Shown here piece by piece: positions 57,126-64,000 of a DNA stretch of 64,000 nt. Both the position numbers and the translations under genes were made by a program. Every line of letters starts with the position of its first letter. Positions within the stretch are counted from its first letter, which is position 1. The stretch lies in NCBI GenBank assembly GCA_020060545.1, contig JAGUZX010000134.1, forward strand, positions 45,025 to 109,024. Reading direction: 5' to 3'. Under the pieces are notes generated by a model. The model did no database searches. It saw nothing but the letters and a program-made list of their open reading frames with translations, and was not told the DNA's origin. This DNA is from Desulfovibrio sp. (GTDB taxonomy: Bacteria > Bacillota > Dethiobacteria > DTU022).

Positions 57126-58008
57126 ATTCCTTGAAGGGCTTGCACATCAGGCTCAATCCTTCGACATCTTTAATCGTTTGATAGTCTCTTTTACGATAGA
57201 GCGAGACAGGCTGCCAGCATTGCCGGTCGGGAAAGGCCAATACTTGGACCACTCCGCGTCCCCGCCTTAAAACTCCTGCTTCAAGGGCGTCCAATAGCTG
57301 TCCAGCGACCCGCTGCCCTTTGAATTCGGACCTGACTGAGAGGCAGGTAATCATGATGCCGTCAACACCGCACACGGGATAACCAAATTTTTGAGAAAGC
57401 GGCAGAGGAATTCCCTCAATAAAACCGGCTTCCTCCGCCCCGGCGAAAGCGATTACCCCGATTATATCCCCGCTATTGAGTAACCGCTGCACGAATGATT
57501 TGCGCCGCTCTTCATACGGGCGCCATTCTTCTTCCCGGTAATTCTCCGCCGCCAGGTAAGGGTGGTGCTTGGTGCAAAGCTTGACCAGGTAGTCCAGGTT
57601 GTCAGTACGGTAGAGTTCCAGGCGCAACTCCCCGCCGGTATTGGAGATGCGCGCCGGCTGGGCCCCATAAGAAAAGGGGTAGCTGCTTGCGTCATAAGGC
57701 AACCCTGGGTCCGCCAGCCGCCGCTTCAGCAGCTCCGGCGCGGGCGGAAACCCGGCTACCTCATCCCCATTTAGGTAAAGCTTGCCGTATAACAACGGCG
57801 TCCCTTCACCTCTTTCCAGCACTGCCAGAAGCTTCTTTTCATCTGCCGAAAAGGGATTAGCAGAGGTTAACTCGTCTTCCAGGACATTATATCTCTCGAA
57901 AATTACCGGCAGGCCATGAAAAAAGTGTACCAATTTATCCAGGGTGGCAAAACTTTCCGGGCAGCCCGGGCTGAAAAAATAGCGCGCGACCGGAACGGTT
58001 CCAATCAT
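57124..58008 (-). CDS. Thioredoxin-like domain fused to a GNAT acetyltransferase
   Basis: A 294-residue protein from the ATG at 58008 (GGGAGAG upstream; an ATG at 58014 is closer to it). Residues 1-100 look like a thioredoxin fold: ARYFFSPGCPESFATLDKL with one Cys at the usual position, and TPLLYGKLYLNGDEVAGFPP with the cis-Pro segment. Residues 130-290 are a GNAT domain (VDGIMITCLSVRSEFKGQRV, then AGQLLDALEAG). The substrate is unknown. It reads with the purine genes but has no evident purine role. REP units lie at both ends. Confidence 0.65.
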   Translation of the reverse strand: MIGTVPVARYFFSPGCPESFATLDKLVHFFHGLPVIFERYNVLEDELTSANPFSADEKKLLAVLERGEGTPLLYGKLYLNGDEVAGFPPAPELLKRRLADPGLPYDASSYPFSYGAQPARISNTGGELRLELYRTDNLDYLVKLCTKHHPYLAAENYREEEWRPYEERRKSFVQRLLNSGDIIGVIAFAGAEEAGFIEGIPLPLSQKFGYPVCGVDGIMITCLSVRSEFKGQRVAGQLLDALEAGVLRRGRGVVQVLAFPDRQCWQPVSLYRKRDYQTIKDVEGLSLMCKPFKE

Positions 58009-58040
58009 ATCCATCTCTCCCGGTCAAACAGTGCGTGCAA

Positions 58041-58085
58041 AAAGTTCATTAAGTTCATTTGGTGCCTGGCACCAAATGAACTTTA
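58041..58085. repeat. GGTGCC-type REP palindrome at the purM 3' end
   Basis: An intact GGTGCCTGGCACC core with AAGTTCATTT and AAATGAACTT arms, plus a 10-nt partial duplication of the arm. The last residues of PurM (about KVHLVPGTK) and its stop codon are encoded in it. Confidence 0.88.
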
Positions 58086-59101
58086 TTGCCGCCGGTGGTT
58101 ACTGAACCAATGTGCCACGCGGTTGTGCCGGTGCGGCTAAGTGCGTCGATCACTTCCGCCGCCTGCTCCGGCGGGACGGCGAGGACAAAGCCGACCCCCA
58201 TGTTGAAAGTGCGGTACATCTCTTCCCGGCGGACCGGCCCCGCCGACTCGATCAGCTTGAAGACGGGCGGCAGCTCCCAGCTTCCCTCTCTGAGTTCCGC
58301 TTGCAGCCCCGTCGGCAGGATGCGGGGCAGGTTGCCGGGCAGGCCGCCCCCCGTAATATGGGCCATTCCTTTGATTGTAAACCGCTCCAGCAGGGGCAGG
58401 ACGGCGGGCACGTAGATCCGGGTGGGGCGCAGCAGTTCTTCCGCCAGGGGCACGGCAAGCCCCGGCGGTATGTCGTTCAGCGGCAGGCCGGCATGCTCAA
58501 GCAGGACTTTTCGGGCCAGGGAGTAACCGTTGCTGTGCAGCCCGGTGGAGGCCAGGCCAACCAGCGCGTCCCCGGCGGCAATGCCCGAACCGTCAATCAT
58601 CCGTTCCCGTTCCACCACGCCCACGGCAAAACCGGCCAGGTCGTATTCCCCGGGCGGGTAGAATCCGGGCATTTCCGCCGTCTCCCCGCCCAGCAGGGCG
58701 CATCCGGCCAGGCGGCAGCCCCGGGCCACCCCCGCAACCACCTGTTCGACCTGCTCCGGCACGAGCCTCCCTACGGCCAGGTAATCCAGGAAGAAGAGCG
58801 GCTCCGCCCCGTGGGTCAGGATATCATTGACGCACATGGCCACGCAGTCTTCTCCGACGCTGTCATGCTTTCCGGCGGCAAAAGCCACTTTGAGCTTTGT
58901 CCCCACGCCGTCAGAACCGGCCACCAGGACCGGGGCGCGGCGGTCTTTCAGCTCCAGGGCGAACAGCCCGCCAAAACCGCCCAGCTCCTGCAGCACTTCC
59001 GGCCGGTAAGTGGAGCGGGCCAAACTCTTGATCCGTTCCACCGCCACCTCGCCGGCTTCTATGTCAACCCCCGCCTGTTGATAATCCAGCTCCCCGCTCA
59101 A
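58055..59101 (-). CDS. purM: Phosphoribosylformylglycinamidine cyclo-ligase, with a repeat-encoded C-terminus
   Basis: It closes the imidazole ring to AIR. It has 348 residues from a TTG at 59101, with AGGAGGG 6 nt upstream. [60 protein letters not shown] and [20 protein letters not shown] are diagnostic. The natural end is near [10 protein letters not shown]; the following eight or nine residues are REP sequence. A strong promoter lies 51 nt upstream. The usual neighbours purF and purN are displaced by hppA and by the acetyltransferase-RAYT2 block. Confidence 0.95.
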   Translation of the reverse strand: MSGELDYQQAGVDIEAGEVAVERIKSLARSTYRPEVLQELGGFGGLFALELKDRRAPVLVAGSDGVGTKLKVAFAAGKHDSVGEDCVAMCVNDILTHGAEPLFFLDYLAVGRLVPEQVEQVVAGVARGCRLAGCALLGGETAEMPGFYPPGEYDLAGFAVGVVERERMIDGSGIAAGDALVGLASTGLHSNGYSLARKVLLEHAGLPLNDIPPGLAVPLAEELLRPTRIYVPAVLPLLERFTIKGMAHITGGGLPGNLPRILPTGLQAELREGSWELPPVFKLIESAGPVRREEMYRTFNMGVGFVLAVPPEQAAEVIDALSRTGTTAWHIGSVTTGGNKVHLVPGTK

Positions 59102-59151
59102 AGGATCCCTCCTGGGCCGTAAAGTGAAAATGAACCTCCGCTGCCAAGAAG

Positions 59152-59180
59152 AGTATATGCCACCGCTCCGGCTGTGTCAA
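59152..59180 (-). promoter_or_regulatory. Consensus sigma-70/sigma-A promoter for purM
   Basis: On the minus strand TTGACA, a 17-nt spacer and TATACT: a full -35 match and a one-base departure in the -10. The -10 box ends 51 nt before the purM start. No purine riboswitch fold is evident between. Confidence 0.85.
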
Positions 59181-59335
59181 TTTCCCTTTGCCCCCCGCAT
59201 AATAGCGCCAGATGGGGACACGCTTGGCTTGAAAAACATTTGCCGTAATATCCAGCCAAATGCCGGCCTTGCGCCGATGGTCGGCGGCGCATGGCCGGCC
59301 ACTCATATTCAGCCATGACTTCGACGGGCCAAGCG

Positions 59336-59367
59336 ACGGGCGCCCGGATTCTCGCGGGCGCCCGTTT
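59336..59367 (+). terminator. Strong GC hairpin with a T-run
   Basis: ACGGGCGCCCG and CGGGCGCCCGT pair perfectly over 11 bp and are followed by TTTTG on the plus strand. No plus-strand gene ends here. The 59181-59335 stretch before it holds no gene I can support. On the minus strand, between hppA and the purM promoter, the stem lacks a T-run. Confidence 0.6.
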
Positions 59368-59382
59368 TTGCACAACGTAATC

Positions 59383-59435
59383 CGGCACTTTATGAACTTT
59401 TCAGTTCATTCGGTGCCTGGCACCAAATGAACTTT
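59383..59435. repeat. GGTGCC-type REP palindrome (half unit plus full unit) at the hppA 3' end
   Basis: A half unit (ATGAACTTTT) is followed by a full unit: AGTTCATTC, core GGTGCCTGGCACC, AAATGAACTTTT. It ends at the hppA stop codon. Confidence 0.86.
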
Positions 59436-61432
59436 TAGAAGAAGAGGGGGGCGAAGACGAGGGCGACGATGCTCATGAGCTTGATCAGGATGTTCATCGA
59501 GGGGCCAGCGGTGTCCTTGAAGGGGTCGCCGACGGTGTCGCCCACCACCGCCGCCTTGTGCGGTTCGCCGCCTTTGCCGCCGTACTCGCCCGATTCGATG
59601 AATTTCTTCGCATTGTCCCAGGCCCCGCCGGCGTTAGCCATGTTGATCGCCTGGAGCACTCCGGTGATCAGGGCGCCGGCCAGGAGGCCGCCCAGCGCCG
59701 CCCGGCCGAGGAAAGGAGTAAGCCCCACCGCCAGGGGCACCACGACCGCCATCAGCCCGGGCACAATCATCTCTTTCAGGGCGGCCCGGGTACTGATATC
59801 AACGCAGCGGGCGTACTCGGGGCGCGCTTTCCCCTCCATTAACCCGGGGATCTCCTTGAACTGGCGCCGGATCTCCTCAATCAAGTGGAAGGCGGCGTTG
59901 CCCACAGCTTCCATGGTCCGCGAGGTAAAGAAGAAAGTGAGCATCCCGCCGATCAGCAGGCCGGCGATGACCCTGGGATCGGCGATGTCGATTACTTCCA
60001 ATTTTGCGACCTGGGCATACGCGGTAAAGAGCGCCAGCGCCGTCAGCGCCGCCGAACCGATGGCGAAGCCCTTGCCAATCGCGGCGGTGGTATTGCCCAG
60101 TGAATCCAGTTCGTCGGTTATTTTACGAACGCCCTTCTCCAGCCCCGCCATCTCAGCGATGCCGCCGGCGTTGTCGGCCACGGGGCCGTAAGCGTCGACG
60201 GCCACGGTCATCCCCACGGTCGAGAGCATCCCCACGGCGGCAAGGGCGATCCCGTAGATGCCCCCGCCGTAGAAATAGGAAACCATAATCGCGGCCACGA
60301 TGGCCAGGATCGGCAAAACGGTGCTCTTCATCCCCACGGCGATACCGGCGATAATATTGGTCGCCGGCCCGGTCAGTGAAGCTTTGGCGATCCCCTGCAC
60401 AGGCTTAAAGTGCGCCGAAGTATAGTATTCCGTGATCCGCCCGATCGCCACTCCGGCCAGCAGCCCCGCCACCACCGCGTAGAAGGGGGCTATTTCTCCG
60501 AGCACATAACGCGTCACAAAATAAGAGGCGACCAGCACGACCAGGGCGCTGATCCAGATCCCCCGCTCCAGGACGGCGCCGAGGCGCACCTCTCCTTTCG
60601 CCCGGACAAAAAAGAAGGCGAAAATGGAAGCCAGGATCCCCACCGAAGCCACCAGCAGCGGCAGGATCACTGCTCCGAGCACCAGCCCTCTCGCGCTGTA
60701 AAGCACGACACCCACGGTCATGGCCGCGATCATCGACCCGACGTAAGATTCAAACAGGTCCGCCCCCATGCCGGCCACGTCGCCGACATTGTCGCCCACG
60801 TTGTCGGCGATGACACCGGCGTTGCGCGGGTCGTCTTCGGGGATGCCCGCCTCCACCTTGCCGACCAGGTCGGCCCCCACGTCGGCGGCCTTGGTATAAA
60901 TTCCGCCGCCGACGCGGGCGAAGAGGGCAATCGAGCTGGCCCCGAGAGCGTAACCGTTAATCACCTGGGGGTCAGTGATGAGAATGTATAAAATCCCCAA
61001 ACCCAGCAGCCCCAATCCCGCCACCATCATCCCCATGATCGTCCCGCTGGAAAAGGCCAGCGTCAGGGCCGGGTTGACCCCGGACCGGGCGGCGTTGGCG
61101 GTACGCACATTGGCCCTTGTCGCCACCTTCATCCCCACGTAACCAGCCGTGGCCGAGAAGACCGCCCCCACCACGAAACAGGCCGCGGTAAGGTAGCCGA
61201 TCTTGGGGATCACCGCCAGCACCACGGCCAGCACCACTACGAATACCGCCAGGTAGGTGTACTCGCGGCGCAGGAAGGCCATCGCGCCCTCGTGGATCGC
61301 CGCGGCGATCTCTTTCATCCGGTCGGTGCCCGCGTCGGCCCTGCTCACCCTGCTCCACAGCATCAGGGCAAAAAACAGGCCGAGCAGCGCGGCCAGCGGT
61401 ACCGCATACCTTAACATCTCCAGTGTCACCAT
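59435..61432 (-). CDS. hppA: Membrane-bound ion-pumping pyrophosphatase, K+-dependent type
   Basis: It hydrolyses pyrophosphate to pump H+ or Na+ across the membrane. It has 665 residues, about 16 helices. The substrate site is [20 protein letters not shown] followed by [38 protein letters not shown] has Ala where K+-independent enzymes have Lys, so K+ is needed. Whether it pumps H+ or Na+ cannot be settled here. AAGGAGGAG precedes the ATG. It sits inside the purine operon; PPi from acyl-CoA activation could feed it. Confidence 0.94.
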   Translation of the reverse strand: MVTLEMLRYAVPLAALLGLFFALMLWSRVSRADAGTDRMKEIAAAIHEGAMAFLRREYTYLAVFVVVLAVVLAVIPKIGYLTAACFVVGAVFSATAGYVGMKVATRANVRTANAARSGVNPALTLAFSSGTIMGMMVAGLGLLGLGILYILITDPQVINGYALGASSIALFARVGGGIYTKAADVGADLVGKVEAGIPEDDPRNAGVIADNVGDNVGDVAGMGADLFESYVGSMIAAMTVGVVLYSARGLVLGAVILPLLVASVGILASIFAFFFVRAKGEVRLGAVLERGIWISALVVLVASYFVTRYVLGEIAPFYAVVAGLLAGVAIGRITEYYTSAHFKPVQGIAKASLTGPATNIIAGIAVGMKSTVLPILAIVAAIMVSYFYGGGIYGIALAAVGMLSTVGMTVAVDAYGPVADNAGGIAEMAGLEKGVRKITDELDSLGNTTAAIGKGFAIGSAALTALALFTAYAQVAKLEVIDIADPRVIAGLLIGGMLTFFFTSRTMEAVGNAAFHLIEEIRRQFKEIPGLMEGKARPEYARCVDISTRAALKEMIVPGLMAVVVPLAVGLTPFLGRAALGGLLAGALITGVLQAINMANAGGAWDNAKKFIESGEYGGKGGEPHKAAVVGDTVGDPFKDTAGPSMNILIKLMSIVALVFAPLFF

Positions 61433-61529
61433 AGCCGTTCACTCCTCCTTCATCAACAGAAAAAATTACATGAATATTTACTGGATTGGGCTGTCAAATC
61501 CCTTCCCGGCCGAAAAAAATTTTAGATTA

Positions 61530-61755
61530 GGGGGACAGTATCCTTAATTCCTAACAAAAATACATTCAGAAAGCATTTTCTTAAATTCGGGAGCAGTATC
61601 CTTAATGCCCAACACAAAAACCCGCAGTGCGGCGCTATAATCACATTTGTTTGTATTCCCGAATTAAGTATACTGTCCCCTGCATTGAAGTTACCTGAAT
61701 CCCGGAATTAAGTATACTGTCCCCCGAATTAGTAAAATTAAGCATGGTGTCCCCC
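61530..61755. repeat. Cluster of GGGGACAGTATCCTTAATTC repeats, two direct and three inverted copies
   Basis: Direct copies lie at about 61530-61551 and 61588-61610 (GGGGACAGTATCCTTAATTC and a variant). Inverted copies lie at 61658-61681 and 61701-61725 (GAATTAAGTATACTGTCCCC), with a degenerate one at 61726-61755 (AATTAAGCATGGTGTCCCCC). They fill the gap between purF and hppA. The last copy encodes the end of PurF. No transposase of this family is in the window. Confidence 0.8.
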
Positions 61756-63153
61756 GCATGCCACGGGATAGCGCCCTGTAAAACAGGCCCGGCAAAGCTG
61801 CGCCTCGGGCAGCCCCACCGCCTTGATCGTCCCGGCCAGGCTGAGATAGCCGATCGAATCGGCATGGAGAAACCCGGCGATTTCAGCCGGAGTCCGGCTG
61901 GAGGCCAAAAGTTCGCGGCTGTCCGGGGTGTCGATCCCGTAATAACAGGAAGCGATCACCGGCGGTGAACTGATGCGCAGGTGCACCTCGCGGGCCCCGG
62001 CCCGGCGCATCATCCGGACCAGTTTCAGGCTGGTGGTCCCCCTGACGATGGAGTCGTCCACGATCACCACCCGTTTTCCCTCGACGATTTTCTGCACCGC
62101 GTTAAGCTTCAGGTCCACCCCCTCCTCGCGCATCCGCCGGGTGGGTTGAATGAAGGTCCGGCCGATATAGCGGTTCTTTACCAGCGCCATCTCGTAAGGA
62201 AGCCCCGCCTGCTCGGCAAATCCCGATGCCGCGGCGATGCTGGAGTCGGGCACACCGGTGACAATATCGGCGTCGGCGGGGTGCTCCCGGGCCAGCCGGC
62301 GGCCCAGTTCCCGGCGGGCCAGGTGGACGTTGCGCCCCTGCAGGTTGCTGTCCGGCCGGGCAAAATAAATATACTCGAAGAGGCACAGCGACGTCCCGGC
62401 CCGTTCCAGCACCTGGCGGGAGCGCAGGCCCGCATCGTCTAAAATCACCATCTCCCCGGGAACGACCTCCCGGATAAACCCGGCCCCGATGGCGTCAAAG
62501 GCGCAGGTTTCCGAAGCGAGATAAAAACCGCTGTCCCCCAAGGCGGCCAGCGACAGCGGCCGGAAGCCGTGCCTGTCCCGCAGGCCGACTACCTTGCGCC
62601 CGTCGGTGAGGATAAAAGCGAAGGCACCTTGCAGGCGGGGCGCCACCGCCGCCAGGGCTTCCTCCACCGCCGCGTCGCCCTGCCGGGCGATCAGGTGGGC
62701 CAATAGTTCGCTGTCGGTGCCGGTCTGAAAGATAGCCCCCTGCTCCTCCAGCTCTTCGCGCAGCGCGGCGCCGTTAAGCAGGTGCCCGTTGTGCGCCACC
62801 GCCAGCTCCCCGTGGCGGTAGCGCAGCAGCAGCGGCTGCGCATTCTCCGGATCTTTTCCTTCGCGGCCGTAACCATAGCGGACATGCCCGACCGCCAGGG
62901 AACCGGGCCGGTTGCGCAGCTCCCCCAAATCGGGGAAAACCTCGGCCACCAGCCCGCTGTCCCGCCTCAGCCAGATCCCGCTTCCCGTCTCCCCGCCGCG
63001 GGCGACGGCGATGCCGGCGCTCTCCTGGCCGCGGTGCTGCAGGGCATAGAGGGCGAAGCAGGTCAGGTAGGCGATCGGCGATCCTTCAGCCCAACCGCCG
63101 CAGACACCGCAGGCTTCTTTAATTTCCGCGGGGCGGGCTACTCCATGATGCAA
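61738..63153 (-). CDS. purF: Amidophosphoribosyltransferase, [4Fe-4S] type with propeptide
   Basis: The first committed purine enzyme. It has 471 residues from a TTG at 63153, supported by GAGGAGG 7 nt upstream. A 14-residue propeptide precedes the glutaminase nucleophile Cys15 (KEACGVCGG), then FALYALQHRGQESAGIAV. Cluster cysteines occur in SETCAFDAIG, IASCYYGIDTPD and LCRACFTGRYP. VVIVDDSIVRGTTS is the PRPP loop. The start overlaps purL. The last residues (GGHHA) and stop come from a repeat. A longer upstream reading lies inside purL and is rejected. Confidence 0.94.
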   Translation of the reverse strand: MHHGVARPAEIKEACGVCGGWAEGSPIAYLTCFALYALQHRGQESAGIAVARGGETGSGIWLRRDSGLVAEVFPDLGELRNRPGSLAVGHVRYGYGREGKDPENAQPLLLRYRHGELAVAHNGHLLNGAALREELEEQGAIFQTGTDSELLAHLIARQGDAAVEEALAAVAPRLQGAFAFILTDGRKVVGLRDRHGFRPLSLAALGDSGFYLASETCAFDAIGAGFIREVVPGEMVILDDAGLRSRQVLERAGTSLCLFEYIYFARPDSNLQGRNVHLARRELGRRLAREHPADADIVTGVPDSSIAAASGFAEQAGLPYEMALVKNRYIGRTFIQPTRRMREEGVDLKLNAVQKIVEGKRVVIVDDSIVRGTTSLKLVRMMRRAGAREVHLRISSPPVIASCYYGIDTPDSRELLASSRTPAEIAGFLHADSIGYLSLAGTIKAVGLPEAQLCRACFTGRYPVACGGHHA

Positions 63154-64000
63154 GGGATGGCCTCCTCGTAAACTTTTTTCAGCTCCGCCACCGGCAGATC
63201 GATCAGCACGGCGCCGCCGGCCGCGATCTCCAGCCTCTCCCCGTGCACCCGTCCCACCTCCGCCACCGGAACAGCGAACTCGCCAGCCAGCGCGGCCAGC
63301 TCCTCCCGGTGCGCCGGGTCCAGGGAAACCAGAACCCGGGACGGCCCTTCCCCGAACAGCGGCAGCTCCGGGCGCAGGTGCGCCAGCAGCGATACTTTGG
63401 CGCCCAGGCGGCCGGCGATGCAGCTTTCCGCCAGCGCCGCCGCCAGTCCCCCCTCGGAAAGATCGTGGGCCGAGGCCAAAATTCCCGCGCGGATGGCGCG
63501 GCGCAGCAGCCCGTGCAGCCTCTTTTCGAGCGCCAGGTCGATCTCCGCCGGCGCACCGGCTACCCTGCCGCAGCAGGCTTTTAAATACTGGCTCCCGCCC
63601 AGGGAAACTTCGTCCGTCCCCAAAAGCAGCAGCAGGTCCCCCGCCCGGCGAAAAGCGATCGTACATTGCCGCTGCGCCTCTTCCAGCAGGCCCACCGCTC
63701 CCACCACCGGGGTGGGGTAGATCGCCTCCCCCTCGACCTCGTTGTAGAAACTGACATTGCCGCCTACCACCGGCACCTCCAGCGCCCGGCAGGCTTCGGC
63801 CATCCCCTCCACAGCCCTCCGGAACTGCCAGAAGATTTCCGGTCTTTCGGGGTTGCCGAAATTCAGGCAGTCGGTGATCCCAAGCGGCTCCGCTCCCACG
63901 CAGGCCAGGTTGCGCAGCGCCTCGGCCACCGCCAGCATCCCGCCGCGGTAAGGATCGAGGTAGACCTGGCGCCCGTTGCCGTCCACCGTCACCGCCAGCG
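63138..64000 (-). CDS. purL: Phosphoribosylformylglycinamidine synthase subunit PurL (partial, N-terminus off the right edge)
   Basis: The synthetase that makes FGAM from FGAR, ATP and glutamine-derived ammonia. About 287 C-terminal residues are visible. AEALRNLACVGAEPLGITDC, LNFGNPERPEIFWQF and the late VPVVGGNVSFYNE are diagnostic for the second half of the small PurL. SAHDLSEGGLAAALAESCIA is the conserved C-terminal active-site motif. The gene overlaps purF by 16 nt and starts beyond the window. Confidence 0.95.
   Translation of the reverse strand, partial: LAVTVDGNGRQVYLDPYRGGMLAVAEALRNLACVGAEPLGITDCLNFGNPERPEIFWQFRRAVEGMAEACRALEVPVVGGNVSFYNEVEGEAIYPTPVVGAVGLLEEAQRQCTIAFRRAGDLLLLLGTDEVSLGGSQYLKACCGRVAGAPAEIDLALEKRLHGLLRRAIRAGILASAHDLSEGGLAAALAESCIAGRLGAKVSLLAHLRPELPLFGEGPSRVLVSLDPAHREELAALAGEFAVPVAEVGRVHGERLEIAAGGAVLIDLPVAELKKVYEEAIPCIME

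Noticed and set aside
59064-59388. Two minus-strand frames of about 100 codons covering the purM upstream region
   Set aside because: They overlap the consensus promoter and the strong hairpin, and their translations show no family features.
63154-63666. Extended N-terminus of purF
   Set aside because: The upstream frame lies within purL, is low-complexity in translation, and the TTG at 63153 with GAGGAGG gives the normal propeptide and Cys.

Overview
The window looks like part of the chromosome of an anaerobic, spore-forming, high-GC Gram-positive bacterium of the Desulfotomaculum/Pelotomaculum/Syntrophomonas type. The evidence is a ytrH sporulation gene beside dnaE, ferredoxin-linked 2-oxoacid metabolism, a two-subunit class I fumarase, a membrane pyrophosphatase, acyl-CoA dehydrogenases with a thiolase, and a B12-dependent acyl-CoA mutase. 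The genus is inference. Almost every gene is on the minus strand. I saw no rRNA, tRNA or CRISPR array.

Layout. 1-8.0 kb is a housekeeping block read leftward: rpsB-tsf-pyrH-frr-uppS-cdsA-dxr-rseP-ispG (translation, UMP kinase, undecaprenyl and MEP isoprenoid synthesis), with a near-consensus promoter before rpsB. 8.0-9.0 kb is a REP-associated tyrosine transposase (RAYT1) between inverted repeats. 8.9-15.6 kb has an acyl-CoA dehydratase activase pair, DUF1622 and DUF1015 genes, a histone-deacetylase-fold protein and a thioesterase. 15.6-22 kb has pyk, pfkA and dnaE. 22-28 kb has ytrH, an apparently damaged gene, a transporter, trmL, a Lon-family protease and nth. 28-34.4 kb is a C4-acid module: fumarase, malic enzyme, a soluble-looking fumarate reductase/succinate dehydrogenase pair and a CoA transferase. 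34.6-41.8 kb is a 2-oxoacid:ferredoxin oxidoreductase operon led by a branched-chain amino acid dehydrogenase gene; a textbook sigma-54 promoter precedes it and a sigma-54 activator gene lies next to it. 41.9-43.9 kb is ligA. 44.3-52.1 kb holds a mutase, its MeaB chaperone, the cobalamin adenosyltransferase, two acyl-CoA dehydrogenases and a thiolase. 52.5-64 kb is a purine operon (purL-F-M-N-H-D) split by hppA, a thioredoxin-like/acetyltransferase fusion and a second RAYT.

Main result. The mutase carries Phe87 and Gln205 where methylmalonyl-CoA mutase has Tyr89 and Arg207. That pair marks isobutyryl-CoA mutase. With the Leu/Val-type dehydrogenase, the ferredoxin oxidoreductase, the acyl-CoA dehydrogenases and the thiolase, the window encodes most of a route valine -> 2-oxoisovalerate -> isobutyryl-CoA -> butyryl-CoA -> acetyl-CoA. 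It could also support isobutyrate oxidation. Crotonase, 3-hydroxybutyryl-CoA dehydrogenase and Etf are not in the window.

Second result. The intergenic spaces are full of short repeat families: a GGTGCC(T/A)GGCACC palindrome tied to RAYT2, a GGGACGGGG family tied to RAYT1, a GGGGACAGTATCCTTAATTC family, and TGA-rich tails. They sit at gene 3' ends and often supply the stop codon or last residues of the upstream protein (purM, purF, the activase, the deacetylase). They also mark nearly every joint where the purine operon has been opened.
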